Counted from the stretch's first letter, positions 45,400 to 55,463 are shown. The stretch: 64,000 nt of DNA from Rhizobium sp. NRK18 (GCF_024385575.1 NZ_JANFMV010000001.1:372001-436000); one strand, 5' to 3'. Made by a program: numbers and translations. Notes: generated from the letters alone by a model not told the origin.

Positions 45400-46674
45400 C
45401 TACCGGTACCAGAGCGTCGGCAGATAAAGCGTGATGGACGGGAAAATGCTGATGGCGGCCAGCACCAGAAGCAGCGGGATGAGGAAGGGTGCGGTCGCCC
45501 TGATCGTCTTTTCGACCGACAGGCCGGAGATGCGCGACAGCACGAACAGCACCATTCCGACCGGCGGTGTCAGCAGGCCGATCATCAGGTTCAGCACCAT
45601 GATGACACCGAACTGGACGGGGTCGATGCCGACATGAACCACCACCGGCATGAGCACCGGCACGAGGATCGAAATCGCGGCGATCGTTTCCATGAAGCAG
45701 CCGACGATCAGCACCAGGATGTTGATGATCAGCAGGATGATCAGCGGATTGTCGCTGACGCCGAGCAGGAAGTTGGTCACAAGCGTCGTCACCTGCGTCA
45801 CCGTCAGCACCCAGGAAAACAGCGATGCAGCGGCGACGATGATGAGGACGCTGGCCGTGGTTTCGATGGTCTGGATGCTGATCTTGTAGAAGCGGCGGAA
45901 GGTGAGCGTGCGGTAGAAGACGAAGCCGAGGAGCAGTGCCCAGGCGCAGGCGGCGATCGCCGCTTCCGTCGGGGTGAAGGCGCCGGACGACATGCCGCCG
46001 ATGATGATCACCGGGGTCATCAATGCCGGAACGGCGGAGACGAAGGTGCGGCCGAGCGTGGTGACGCGGAAGGCCTGGTCTCGGCCGATGCCTTTGCGGT
46101 GCGAATACCACGTGACGTAGAGCATCAGCGCGAAGGCCATCAGCAGGCCTGGAATGAAGCCCGCGGCAAACAGCTGGCCGATCGAGACGTTGGCCATGAC
46201 GCCGAAGACGACCATCGGCAGGGATGGCGGCATGATCGGGCCGATCGTCGACGAGGCGGCAGTGATGCCGACGGACAGGTTGTCGTCATAGCCACGGTCG
46301 CGCATGGCCTTGATCTCGATGGTGCCAAGGCCGCCGGCATCGGCGACGGCTGCGCCCGACATGCCGGCAAAGATCACCGAGGCAAGCACGTTGACGTGGC
46401 CGAGGCCGCCGCGCAGCCAGCCGACGGCGGCGGTGGCGAAGTCGAAGATGCGGTTGGTGATGCCGGCCGAATTCATCAGGTTTCCGGCGAGAATGAAGAA
46501 CGGCACGGCGATCAGCGGGAAGCTGTCGACGCCGCCCGCCATGCGGTGCAGGACGACGAAGGCCGGGATATGACCGATGAAATAGACATAGGCGAGCGAG
46601 GCTGCGCCCAGCGAGACGAAGACCGGCACGCCGATGATGAGCAGACCGAAGAAGACGGTGAGTAGGAGAAGCAT
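45400..46674 (-). CDS. TRAP transporter large permease (DctM type)
   Basis: 424-aa membrane protein of the TRAP DctM family with about twelve hydrophobic segments and the family texts FFILAGNLMNSAGI and LMIGLLTPPVGM. It forms the proton- or sodium-driven channel of a tripartite importer with the small subunit and binding protein encoded before it. It starts 8 bases after the DctQ gene. Acid sugars or other carboxylates are typical substrates; here unknown. Confidence 0.93.
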   Translation of the reverse strand: MLLLLTVFFGLLIIGVPVFVSLGAASLAYVYFIGHIPAFVVLHRMAGGVDSFPLIAVPFFILAGNLMNSAGITNRIFDFATAAVGWLRGGLGHVNVLASVIFAGMSGAAVADAGGLGTIEIKAMRDRGYDDNLSVGITAASSTIGPIMPPSLPMVVFGVMANVSIGQLFAAGFIPGLLMAFALMLYVTWYSHRKGIGRDQAFRVTTLGRTFVSAVPALMTPVIIIGGMSSGAFTPTEAAIAACAWALLLGFVFYRTLTFRRFYKISIQTIETTASVLIIVAAASLFSWVLTVTQVTTLVTNFLLGVSDNPLIILLIINILVLIVGCFMETIAAISILVPVLMPVVVHVGIDPVQFGVIMVLNLMIGLLTPPVGMVLFVLSRISGLSVEKTIRATAPFLIPLLLVLAAISIFPSITLYLPTLWYR

Positions 46675-46682
46675 CGTGAACC

Positions 46683-47249
46683 TCAGTCTATGATCAGCGG
46701 GGTGCTGTTTTCATCTTCGCGCCAGCCGCGACGGGCGCTCGCAATGAAGCTCGTGACGGCGCGCCAGAGCATCATCAGGCAGCCGATCGCGATGCCCGCG
46801 TAGACGACCTGCATGGAGATGTCGAAGACGGTCATGCGCTGGATCTTCATCTTCTCCATCACGGTCCAGGAGAAGACGACCAGCAGCCCGACGAAAGCCA
46901 GTGTGATCGTGTCGGAAAGCACCCGCAGCACCCGCCCGGCCTTTTCCGGCAGCATGTAGGGCAGGATGTCGACGGCGATGTTCGAGCGGCGGCGGAAGAC
47001 GACGCTGGCGCCGATGAAGGTCAGCCACATCAGGAGATAGCGGTCTATCTCTTCCGTCCAGGCATAGGAATCGTTCAGCACGTAGCGGCTGAAGAACTGC
47101 AGGAAGGTGACGATCGCCATTCCCCAGAACAGCAGGAAGGACAGCCAGTCGTCGAAATGATGTTCGATCGGCCCGTCCTGTTCGTCTTCCATGTGCAGGG
47201 CCTGTGCTGCGCTCAGCTCTTCCTGCGGCTTGTCGTCGTCCATCGCCAT
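46683..47249 (-). CDS. TRAP transporter small permease (DctQ type)
   Basis: 188-aa subunit with four membrane helices after an acidic N-terminal tail (~30 residues, EELSAAQALHMEDEQDG). The DctQ signature is visible in FSRYVLNDSYAWTEEIDRYL. The start with GGAAGAG upstream is ATG 47249; an ATG two codons later is possible. It lies between the binding-protein and DctM genes, the normal order. Confidence 0.92.
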   Translation of the reverse strand: MAMDDDKPQEELSAAQALHMEDEQDGPIEHHFDDWLSFLLFWGMAIVTFLQFFSRYVLNDSYAWTEEIDRYLLMWLTFIGASVVFRRRSNIAVDILPYMLPEKAGRVLRVLSDTITLAFVGLLVVFSWTVMEKMKIQRMTVFDISMQVVYAGIAIGCLMMLWRAVTSFIASARRGWREDENSTPLIID

Positions 47250-47366
47250 GCGGCTCTTCCCCCATCCATTATCGGCTTCCGCGATTGCGGATTGTCCTGA
47301 CTTCCCGCCGGTCCCGAAGCGCCCTGTCGGGTCGCCTCTGGGCCGGCGGTGTCGACGGCGGATGCC

Positions 47367-48353
47367 TTACAGAGCCTGCAGGGCGTCGTACTGTTCCTTG
47401 GTCCAGCCGGCGCCGGAGTCGGGATCGTTGTGCAGAGGCTTGGCCGCTTCGATGAACGGACCGCGATCGACTTCGACGACGGTGTTGCCCTGCTCGGTGA
47501 ACCAGGCGGCGAGCTTGCCTTCGGCATCGCGGATCTGGTCCGTTGCCTTTGCAGCGGCTTCACGGAGAACGTCCTCGAAGATCTTCTTCTGGTCGTCCGA
47601 AAGCTGCGACCAGACATGCGGGCCGACGATGGTCAGAAGCGATTCCGTGATGTGCTGGGTGAGCATGATGTGGCTCTGCACTTCGTAGAACTTCTTCGCC
47701 TTGATGGTCGGCAGCGGATTTTCCTGGCCGTCGACCGTGCCCTGCTGCAGGGCGAGATAGACTTCCGAGAAGGCGATGGGGGTGGCGTTGGCGCCGACCG
47801 ACTTGGTGAACATCAGGAACAGCGGCGCCGGCGGCACGCGCAGCTTCATGCCCTTCATGTCTTCCGGCTTGGTAATCGCCTTGTTGGCGGTCAGGTCGCG
47901 CTGGCCGTAATAGGTCAGAGCAACGGCATGGTTGCCGGAGGCATCATTGTAGCCGCCGGTCAGATCCTGGAAAAGCTGCGAGTCTCGGTAAGCCTTCCAA
48001 TGGTCGAAGTCGCGCAGGATGAACGGCGCGTTGGAGATCGCCATCGGCTTGTAGATCGAGCCGGCGAAGGCGACGCCGGTATAGATGATGTCGACCGTGC
48101 CGAGACCGAGGCCTTCGTTGATCTGGTTTTCGTTGCCGAGCTGGGACGCCGGGAAGACAGAGATGGAAATCTCGCCATTGGTCCGCTTCTTGATCTCCTC
48201 GGCGGCCCAGAGCGCCTGTTCATGGTAGGGTTCGGACGTCTCGTAGACGTGTGCCCATTTCAGTTCCATGGCGGCCTTGGCCGGAACGGACAGAGCCGTC
48301 GACAGCGACAGGGCGGCGAGGCCGAACGTGGCCGTTCTGCGTGTAATCTTCAT
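47367..48353 (-). CDS. TRAP transporter substrate-binding protein (DctP type)
   Basis: 328-aa periplasmic binding protein. The ATG at 48353 follows GGAGGAGGGAAACC and gives a signal peptide ending VPAKA (residue 27) with a twin-Arg start (ITRRTATFG), so Tat export is possible. The mature domain has ELKWAHVYETSEPYHEQALW and the conserved Arg region GMKLRVPPAPLF that binds the substrate carboxylate. The 117-base gap to DctQ is longer than within the permeases. The neighbouring alcohol dehydrogenase may act on the imported compound. Confidence 0.92.
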   Translation of the reverse strand: MKITRRTATFGLAALSLSTALSVPAKAAMELKWAHVYETSEPYHEQALWAAEEIKKRTNGEISISVFPASQLGNENQINEGLGLGTVDIIYTGVAFAGSIYKPMAISNAPFILRDFDHWKAYRDSQLFQDLTGGYNDASGNHAVALTYYGQRDLTANKAITKPEDMKGMKLRVPPAPLFLMFTKSVGANATPIAFSEVYLALQQGTVDGQENPLPTIKAKKFYEVQSHIMLTQHITESLLTIVGPHVWSQLSDDQKKIFEDVLREAAAKATDQIRDAEGKLAAWFTEQGNTVVEVDRGPFIEAAKPLHNDPDSGAGWTKEQYDALQAL

Positions 48354-48433
48354 GGTTTCCCTCCTCCTAGGGTGCCGCCTTCGGCGGACAATTCCACCGG
48401 CAGGCGTCTCCTCCAAGACGTTAACTGCCAGTG

Positions 48434-48476
48434 GACAAACTATCTTGTCTGATAACTTCCGCAAAAATTACGGAAG
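48434..48476. promoter_or_regulatory. Inverted repeats upstream of the TRAP operon
   Basis: Two short inverted repeats lie in the gap before the DctP gene: GACAA-N6-TTGTC (48434-48449) and CTTCCG-N9-CGGAAG (48456-48476). They sit in an AT-richer stretch and could be operator sites of a GntR- or LacI-type regulator. No regulator gene is adjacent. Confidence 0.35.
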
Positions 48477-48572
48477 CATCACCCATTCCCAACAGGTGAT
48501 TGCTTCAACTCATAGTATGAAATTCGAGGCCAATCAATTGCACTTGTCATATTGTGGCAAGCGCGCTGACAG

Positions 48573-49589
48573 CTATCTGCTGATGACCACTTTCAATGCG
48601 TCACGGTGCGAATCCCAGTAGGGCAGCGCGGATTCCGCCTCGGTAAAGGGCACGACCCTGGAGACCAGCAGGTCTGGTGTGTCGCCCGCCGATTCGAGGT
48701 AGGAAATCACCGACCGGAAGTCCGCCATGGTGGCATTGCGGGAGCCCATGATGTCCAGTTCCTTCAGGTTGAAGAACTGCGTCTGATAGGTGACCGGCGC
48801 CTTGGAGTATCCGACATAGACCACGCGCCCGGCAAAGCAGGCGAGATCGACGGCCTGGGTGAAGGTCTGCGGCAGGCCGACGGCCTCGAAGGCGACATCG
48901 ACGCCGTCGCCATCCGTCAGGTCGTAGACGGCCTTGACCAGTTCCTCGGCGCCCGAGGGCAGGGCATGCGCGGCGCCGAAGCGCTTTGCCAATTCGCGCT
49001 TCTGTTCGCTCGGATCGATGGCGATGACCTCGGCACCGCGCGACGCAGCCGCGATGACCGCGCCCATGCCGATCATGCCGCAGCCGATGACGGCGACGCG
49101 GTCGCCCTTGGCGACCCGGCCGCGCTCGACGGCGTGAAAGCCCACGGACAGCGGCTCGACCAGCGCCAGATGCAGCGGCTTCAGGGTGTCGTTGAGAATG
49201 ACCTTTTCGGCCGGCAGGACGATCTCGTCGGCAAGACCGCCATTCTGCTGGACGCCCAGGGTCTTGTTGTAGCGGCAGGCGTTGAGGCGGCCCTTGCGGC
49301 AGGATGAGCAGTTGCCGCAATTGGTGTAGGGCATGACGATGACGCGCTTGCCGGGCTGGTAGGCCGGATCGACCGCTGCGCCCGTCTCGATGATCTCGCC
49401 ACCGATCTCGTGACCGGGAATGCGCGGCAGCTCGACGAGGGGATTGAGGCCTTTGAAGGTGTTGAGATCGCTGCCGCAGAGACCGACGTGCCGGACTGCG
49501 ATCCGCACCTGGCCCTCGCCCATGGGCGAGGGCTCAATATCATGGAAAACGGTCGTGTTTTCCCGTTCGATCATCAGCGCGCGCACCAT
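48573..49589 (-). CDS. Zinc-dependent alcohol dehydrogenase (sorbitol/idonate dehydrogenase-like)
   Basis: 338-aa medium-chain dehydrogenase. Catalytic zinc region CGSDLNTFKG and GHEIGGEIIE; structural zinc Cys cluster in NCGNCSSCRKGRLNAC; NAD(P)-binding GCGMIGMGAVIAA. Polyol or aldonate 5-dehydrogenases are the nearest groups. Two ATGs (49595 and 49589) are possible; the second has GGAGG at better spacing. It lies between the NicB-like gene and the TRAP operon, all leftward, so either could be its partner. Confidence 0.88.
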   Translation of the reverse strand: MVRALMIERENTTVFHDIEPSPMGEGQVRIAVRHVGLCGSDLNTFKGLNPLVELPRIPGHEIGGEIIETGAAVDPAYQPGKRVIVMPYTNCGNCSSCRKGRLNACRYNKTLGVQQNGGLADEIVLPAEKVILNDTLKPLHLALVEPLSVGFHAVERGRVAKGDRVAVIGCGMIGMGAVIAAASRGAEVIAIDPSEQKRELAKRFGAAHALPSGAEELVKAVYDLTDGDGVDVAFEAVGLPQTFTQAVDLACFAGRVVYVGYSKAPVTYQTQFFNLKELDIMGSRNATMADFRSVISYLESAGDTPDLLVSRVVPFTEAESALPYWDSHRDALKVVISR

Positions 49590-49678
49590 AGTCATACTCC
49601 TCCAACAGGTTCCGGCTCGTTGTCCGATGCATACGCCAAAGCCTTGCAGGAAGAAACGGCTTTTTCGGATGCAATCGT

Positions 49679-52600
49679 TCAGTGGCGGATTTCTCCAAGG
49701 GCGTGCTCGACCCCGCTCCAGGCGGGCGTCCCCGGTGCGAAGCGGGCGCGGACATAACGGGCAAGCTCGCCGACCTGCTTGTCCGTCAGCGTCTGCCCGA
49801 AGGCCGGCATCGACATGATTTCCTCATGCGTGCCACCGGTCAGGTTTGCCAGACGGGCGGGGGCCTCGGCGCCGTTGACGATCGCCTGCAGGACATTGGC
49901 CGGATTGTCGCTGACAACGGCGGAGCGAAGGGCGAGCGGCGTCAGCAGATCATTATTCTCGTGGCAGGACGCACAGGCCCCGTCGAAGATCCGTTTGCCG
50001 CGCGGTTCGGCAAGAGCAGCCGCTTCAGCCGCGGCGTCGCTGACCGCTATCACAGCGTTCGGATCGACGGCCCGGTGCGCGCCACTGTTCAAGGCGTTGA
50101 GATAAGTCGCCATGGCGCGGATATCGCTGTCCGGAAGGGGTGCCAGCGAGGCGACCACCTCGGCCATCGGTCCGCCGGCGCCGCCGTGATTTTCGGAATA
50201 GCCGTGGCGCAGATAGGCGTAGAGGTCGTCGGCGGACCAGCCGGAGGGCGATTTCGATGCGCCGGTCAGAGCCGGGGCCTCCCAGCCATCGGCAAATCCA
50301 CCGGCAAGATGGTAAGCACCTGTCTTTTCCGCCTGCAGGACATTGCGCTCCGTGTGGCAGGCGGAGCAGTGGCCGAGCGTCTCAACCAGATAGGCGCCAC
50401 GGTTCCATTCGGCGCTCATTGCCGCATTCGCCGTGAATGGCTCGGGCTTGCGGAAGAGCGCATTCCAGCCGGCCATCAGCGTGCGGATGTTGAAGGGGAA
50501 GGCGAGTGCCGTTTCCGGCGCTTTCTGTGGGCTCGGCGTGACGCTGGTCATGTAGGCATAGAGCGCCTGCATGTCGTTTTCCTCAACGCCGGCAAACGAC
50601 GTGTAGGGGTGTGCGGGATAGAGGAAATGACCGTCACGGCGGACGCCTTCGCGCATGGCCCGGGCGAAAGCGGGATAGGACCACGCGCCGATGCCGGCGT
50701 CCGGATCGGGCGTGATGTTGGGCGCATGGATATTGCCGAACGGCGTTTCGAAGGCCCTGCCGCCGGCATAGGCGGTTCCGTCCGCACCGACGTGACAGAC
50801 GTTGCAGGCGCCTGCGGCGGCGACCAGCCGGCCGCGCTCCAACGTCTCGGCGCTGTAGACGCCGCTCTGCGGCTTCGCCACCGGGGCGATCGAGGCGGGA
50901 AAGGGCGATACCCATGAAAGACCGGCGAGCGTGGCGGCTATGCCGGCAAACGACAGGCCGGCGAGCAGCCCCTTCTTTCCCGGCTTCTCCGACTGAGGTT
51001 TTGCTTGCGGTTCTCCGCCTTTCAGCGCGGCGAGCACCTTCTCCGGCGTCAGCGGCAATTCCCGGAAGCGGATGCCGGTTGCATCATAAACTGCGTTGCA
51101 GATGGCGGCGGCGCTGGGCACGGAGGCGGATTCGCCGACGCCAAGCGGCGGCTCGTTCCGGCGCGGCATGAGCAGCACGTCGATATCCGGCACGTCCGGG
51201 AAGGTGATCAGCGGATAGCTGCCCCAATCCTTCGACACGACCTTCGTGTTGTCGAACTCAACCTGCTCTTTCAGCGTGCGGCTGACGGACTGGACGATGT
51301 TGCCGTGGATCTGGTGCTTCACGCCGTCCGGATTGATCATCAGGCCGGAATCCTGGCCGCAGATGACCTTGGTGACGGCGATCTCGCCGGTCTTGCGGTT
51401 GACGGCGACATCGGTCACCCAGGCGGCCCAGGCTGCGGCGACGCCGGGGAAGGTGCCGTGGACATAGACGGCGTAGGCAAAGCCGCGGCCATAGAGCAGG
51501 TCACCTTCACCGCCCATCGTTCCCCAGGTCGTGCGCGGCGTCCAAGAGGCGCGTTCGGCAGTCGCCTTGATGAGATCGATGGCGCGCTCGTCCTTCATGT
51601 AGCGCAGGCGGTATTCGATCGGGTCAACCTTGGCGGCGGCGGCGAGCTCGTCGATGAAGGATTCGTGCGCATAGGTGTTCGGCATCGATGAAACGCCGCG
51701 AAACCATGAGGCGCGGGCGATCGGCGGCATGTCGTGGACGGTCACGCGCACGGCGCCGAAATCATAGGGCGGAATGGCGGTGCGATCGCCCATCTGCAGC
51801 GTATCGGCGACAGGCGCGAGACGGCCGGTCAGGATCAGCGCCAGCGTCGGCGCGGCGTTCGACGGATAGCGGCTCTCGAAGTCATAGGCCGCCGGTCCGC
51901 CTTCGATATCGAGCGCGCCGCGCACGTCCATCACCTGGGCAGTACCCTTCGGCTCCCATTCATGCTCCTGCTCGCGCGTCAGCTGCACCCTGACCGGGCG
52001 TCCGCAGGCGCGCGACAGGAGGGCCGCATCGGCGGTGACGTCGTCGGCGCAGTTGCGGCCGTAGCAGCCTGCCGCCTCCAGCCGCTCCACGGTGATGAAG
52101 CTTTCCGGCACATGGAGGAGCTGGGCAAGATCGCGACGCATCCAGAACGGGTTCTGGGTACCGGACCAGACCGTCAGGCCATCCTCGCGCCAGTCGGCGA
52201 CGGCGCAGGAGGGGCCGATCGAGGCATGCATCTGGTAGGGCCAGACATAGCTGCGGGTGAGCGGCTCGGCGGCACCTTCCAGCACGCGGTCGACATTGCC
52301 CTTGTCCGCCAGCTTGCGGGCAATGCCCGGATTCTGGTGGAGCGGGTCGTAGGGGTCGTTGAGATCGGGCCGGGCGGGTGGCTCCTTCCAGTCGACCTTG
52401 AGGCGCTTCATCGCCGCGATCGCCTGCTCTTCGCGCTCCGCCACCAGACCGACGAAATCGCCTTCGGAAAAGACGCCGACCATGCCGGGGATATCGGCGA
52501 CGGACCCTTCGTCGATCGCGATCAGGCTGTTGCCGACATGCGGGCCCTGGTCGTAGCCGGCATAGGGCGGGCGCACGACGCGGCCATGCAGCATGCCGGG

Positions 52601-53191
52601 CAGGCGCACATCGTGGACATAGACCCAGGCGCCGCGTGCCTTTGCCGGAATGTCGCTGCGCCGTTGCGGCGTACCGACCAGGCGATAGGCCGACACGGAC
52701 TTGACCGGCGCGTCGCGGTCGAGAGGGATATCGATATGCCGGCCGGTAATGATCTCGCCGAAGCTTATCGAGCGGTTGCCGTCCTTCTCGCGGATGATCC
52801 CGTCATCGAAGACCAGCGCGTCGGGGCTGATTTCCAGACGCTCGGACGCTTCCTTGAGCAGATGTCGCCTCGCGGTCGCGGCGGCGAAGCGAAGGGGCTT
52901 AGCGGTGATCTGGATCGTTTCCGAGGCAATGGTCGCGCCCTGATCCGGAACGGAGCCGGTGGATCCTAGCACCATTTCGACCCTGGCGAAGGCGAGGTCC
53001 AGCTCTTCGGCGACGATCTGGGCAAGCGCCGTCCGGATACCGGTACCGAGATCGACATGGCCGTTGAAGGCCGTCACCGCACCATGTCCATCGATGGCTA
53101 TGTAAATGTCGGACCCGTCACCGCCGGTGACGAGGAGCATGTCGTCGCTGGCGAACCATGCGCTTTTGGGGAGATCGCGGCTGTCGCTCAT
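49679..53191 (-). CDS. Molybdenum hydroxylase large subunit fused to three-heme cytochrome c (NicB-like)
   Basis: 1170-aa protein. Residues ~1-735 form a molybdopterin-binding large subunit of the isoquinoline 1-oxidoreductase/nicotinate dehydrogenase type (GHVDLGTGIRTALAQIVAEE, PLGVGESASVPSAAAICNAV). A membrane anchor (~750-775) follows. Three CxxCH heme sites come next: CNVCH ~797, CSACH ~943 and CASCH ~1073. This is the layout of NicB of Pseudomonas putida, which passes electrons from nicotinate hydroxylation to the respiratory chain. It overlaps the [2Fe-2S] subunit gene by 4 bases. The substrate is inferred, not shown. Confidence 0.9.
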   Translation of the reverse strand: MSDSRDLPKSAWFASDDMLLVTGGDGSDIYIAIDGHGAVTAFNGHVDLGTGIRTALAQIVAEELDLAFARVEMVLGSTGSVPDQGATIASETIQITAKPLRFAAATARRHLLKEASERLEISPDALVFDDGIIREKDGNRSISFGEIITGRHIDIPLDRDAPVKSVSAYRLVGTPQRRSDIPAKARGAWVYVHDVRLPGMLHGRVVRPPYAGYDQGPHVGNSLIAIDEGSVADIPGMVGVFSEGDFVGLVAEREEQAIAAMKRLKVDWKEPPARPDLNDPYDPLHQNPGIARKLADKGNVDRVLEGAAEPLTRSYVWPYQMHASIGPSCAVADWREDGLTVWSGTQNPFWMRRDLAQLLHVPESFITVERLEAAGCYGRNCADDVTADAALLSRACGRPVRVQLTREQEHEWEPKGTAQVMDVRGALDIEGGPAAYDFESRYPSNAAPTLALILTGRLAPVADTLQMGDRTAIPPYDFGAVRVTVHDMPPIARASWFRGVSSMPNTYAHESFIDELAAAAKVDPIEYRLRYMKDERAIDLIKATAERASWTPRTTWGTMGGEGDLLYGRGFAYAVYVHGTFPGVAAAWAAWVTDVAVNRKTGEIAVTKVICGQDSGLMINPDGVKHQIHGNIVQSVSRTLKEQVEFDNTKVVSKDWGSYPLITFPDVPDIDVLLMPRRNEPPLGVGESASVPSAAAICNAVYDATGIRFRELPLTPEKVLAALKGGEPQAKPQSEKPGKKGLLAGLSFAGIAATLAGLSWVSPFPASIAPVAKPQSGVYSAETLERGRLVAAAGACNVCHVGADGTAYAGGRAFETPFGNIHAPNITPDPDAGIGAWSYPAFARAMREGVRRDGHFLYPAHPYTSFAGVEENDMQALYAYMTSVTPSPQKAPETALAFPFNIRTLMAGWNALFRKPEPFTANAAMSAEWNRGAYLVETLGHCSACHTERNVLQAEKTGAYHLAGGFADGWEAPALTGASKSPSGWSADDLYAYLRHGYSENHGGAGGPMAEVVASLAPLPDSDIRAMATYLNALNSGAHRAVDPNAVIAVSDAAAEAAALAEPRGKRIFDGACASCHENNDLLTPLALRSAVVSDNPANVLQAIVNGAEAPARLANLTGGTHEEIMSMPAFGQTLTDKQVGELARYVRARFAPGTPAWSGVEHALGEIRH

Positions 53192-53685
53192 CCGGCGGTG
53201 CTTTCGATCGGTGACGGCTCACGCATCAGGCCGGCGGCCTTCCGGACGGCGGCCAGAATTTCCATATGTGTACCGCAACGACAGAGATTGTGTTTCAGCG
53301 CCGCGCGGATTTCGTCTTCGCTCGGCGTCGGACAGCGTTTGAGAAGCGCTGTTGCGGCAATGATCATGCCGTTGAGGCAATATCCGCACTGGGCAGCGTT
53401 TTCCTCGATGAAGGCCTGCTGGACGGGGTGCGGCCGCTCTTCATCGCCAAGGCCTTCTATGGTGGTGAAGGCGCGGCCTGCGGCATCGCGGATTTTCACG
53501 GTGCAGGAACGCACGGCGCGATCGCCTGCAAGCACCATGCAGGCGCCGCATTCGCCGAGCCCGCAGCCGAATTTCGGACCGTTGAGCTGGAGATCGTTGC
53601 GCAGGATATAGAGGAGCGGCGTTTCGGGGTTGGCAGAGACGGTGACGGTCCTGCCATTGACGGTGATCTCATGGGGAATGCTCAT
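53188..53685 (-). CDS. [2Fe-2S] subunit of molybdenum hydroxylase (NicA-like)
   Basis: 165-aa iron-sulfur subunit. The plant-type cluster uses Cys in KFGCGLGECGACMVL with a further Cys in VRSC. The second cluster uses CGYCLNGMI and LCRCGTHMEI, the two-cluster pattern of xanthine-dehydrogenase-family small subunits. Together with the large subunit downstream it hydroxylates an aromatic N-heterocycle next to the ring nitrogen; NicA of P. putida has this size and partner. It follows hydantoinase B by 32 bases. Confidence 0.93.
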   Translation of the reverse strand: MSIPHEITVNGRTVTVSANPETPLLYILRNDLQLNGPKFGCGLGECGACMVLAGDRAVRSCTVKIRDAAGRAFTTIEGLGDEERPHPVQQAFIEENAAQCGYCLNGMIIAATALLKRCPTPSEDEIRAALKHNLCRCGTHMEILAAVRKAAGLMREPSPIESTAG

Positions 53686-53717
53686 GGATCGGTCACCCTG
53701 TTTGCCCCTCTTGTCCG

Positions 53718-55463
53718 TTATGTTCGAAGATGCGTCCGCAGGGCTTCGGTTTTCTGCCAGTCTGGCATGCCGCCGTCGGCGATGACAACGCCGAACAGCG
53801 TGCCGGCTTCCTCTCGCGTGTAGCGTTCCAGCCGCACGTCCTCGGCAACCAGCGCAGGGTCGCGGGTCAGGGGATCGCCGTAGCCGCCGCCGCCGGGTGT
53901 GCGCACCCGCACCCGGTCGCCCGGCCGCATCGGAATGTCCTGCGCCTTCGACAGGTGTTCCGGCGTCACCGGCTTGCCGTCCTGCCAGACGGTAACCTGG
54001 TTGACCTTGCCGTCGTGTCCTCCGAGCGCACCCTGCGGGCCGAAACGGCCGTGATCCATGACGAAGCTCGCCGTCGCCTGGCCGCGCCGGAGTTCGACTT
54101 CGTAGTCGAGGCCGAAGCCGCCGCGGTGCTTGCCGGCGCCGCCGGAGCCTTCGTGCAGCGCGTAGCGGTGATAGAGCACCGGGAACTGCTGCTCCATGAT
54201 CTCGACCGGAGGCGCCTTGGAGATGCCGATGGTCGAGCAGCCATTGGCGATGCCGTCGCCTTCCGCATTGCCGCCATAGCCGCCGCCGGAAATCTGATAC
54301 ATGACGAAGTTGCGGCCGCGCTCGGGATCGTATCCGCCGAGGCCGAAATTGCCGGACGAGCCGGCAGGGGCGGCGGTGACGCGGTCGGGCAGTGCCTCGA
54401 CGAGTGCGGCGAAGACCGCTTCGGCGATGCGCTGCGAGACTTCGGCGGCGCAGCCTGAAACGGGGCGCGGATATCGGGCATCGAGGAAGGTGCCTTCCGG
54501 GCGAACGATGCTGAGCGGCTCGAAGGCGCCGGCCGAAATCGGCACATCTGGGAAGATGTGGCGCATGGCCAGATAGACGGAGGAATGCGTCGTCGCCAGC
54601 ACCGAGTTCATCGGCCCCATGCAGGGCGCGGACGAGCCGGCGAAATCGAAGGTCAGCTCGCCATCCTTGGCCGTGACGGTGAGCCTGATCTCCAGTGGTT
54701 CGTTGATCACGCCGTCGCTGTCGACATAGGCGGTCGAGGTGTAGACGCCATCGGGGATGAGGCGGATGTTGGCGCGCATTTGCTCGGCGGCGCGGCGCTT
54801 CAGTTCGCCGATCGCCTCGGCCACGGTGTCATCGCCGTAACGGTCGAGAATCCGGTTCAATCGCTTTTCGCCGACGAGAAGAGCGGCGGCCTGCGCCTTG
54901 ACGTCGCCGATGCGCTGTTCGGCGACACGGATGTTGGAACAGATGATGGCGTAGATTTCCTTGTCGAGCACGCCCTTCTTGAAGAGACGGACCGGCGGAA
55001 GGCGCAGGCCTTCCTGCTCGACAGCGGTCGCGGAGGCGGAGAAGCCGCCCGGCACCGCGCCGCCGGTATCGGGCCAGTGGCCGGTGTTCGACAGCCAGCA
55101 GAAGATCTTGCCGTCGCGATAATAGGGCATGGCGAAGCGCACATCCATCAGATGCGTACCGCCGAGATAGGGGTCATTGACGATATAGATGTCGCCCGGC
55201 TGCGGTTCGGCCGCGTCGCCCGAGGCGATCATCTCGATCAGCGTGCGGGTGGAATACTGCATGGTGCCGACGAAGACCGGCAGGCCGCCGGCCCCTTGCG
55301 CGATCAGTGCGCCGTCTTCGGCCGAATAGATTCCGTCGGAGCGGTCGTTCGCCTCGGCGATGACCGGAGAGAAGGCCGCGCGCGAGAAGGTCAGGTCCAT
55401 CTCGTCGCAGACCTGCTGCAGGCCGTTCTGGATGACGGAGAGCGTGATCGGATCGATGGTCAT
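53718..55463 (-). CDS. Hydantoinase B / 5-oxoprolinase-type subunit
   Basis: 581-aa HyuB-family subunit that, with HyuA, performs ATP-dependent opening of cyclic amides (hydantoins, N-methylhydantoin, 5-oxoproline). Family text: FSRAAFSPVIAEANDRSDGI, VNDPYLGGTHLMD, WPDTGGAVPGGFS and the C-terminal RVRTPGGGGYGDP. It is full length. The ATG overlaps the hyuA stop by 4 bases. Located ahead of the NicA/NicB-like genes, it suggests a ring-opening step for a lactam produced after hydroxylation or reduction of the ring (inference). Confidence 0.93.
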   Translation of the reverse strand: MTIDPITLSVIQNGLQQVCDEMDLTFSRAAFSPVIAEANDRSDGIYSAEDGALIAQGAGGLPVFVGTMQYSTRTLIEMIASGDAAEPQPGDIYIVNDPYLGGTHLMDVRFAMPYYRDGKIFCWLSNTGHWPDTGGAVPGGFSASATAVEQEGLRLPPVRLFKKGVLDKEIYAIICSNIRVAEQRIGDVKAQAAALLVGEKRLNRILDRYGDDTVAEAIGELKRRAAEQMRANIRLIPDGVYTSTAYVDSDGVINEPLEIRLTVTAKDGELTFDFAGSSAPCMGPMNSVLATTHSSVYLAMRHIFPDVPISAGAFEPLSIVRPEGTFLDARYPRPVSGCAAEVSQRIAEAVFAALVEALPDRVTAAPAGSSGNFGLGGYDPERGRNFVMYQISGGGYGGNAEGDGIANGCSTIGISKAPPVEIMEQQFPVLYHRYALHEGSGGAGKHRGGFGLDYEVELRRGQATASFVMDHGRFGPQGALGGHDGKVNQVTVWQDGKPVTPEHLSKAQDIPMRPGDRVRVRTPGGGGYGDPLTRDPALVAEDVRLERYTREEAGTLFGVVIADGGMPDWQKTEALRTHLRT

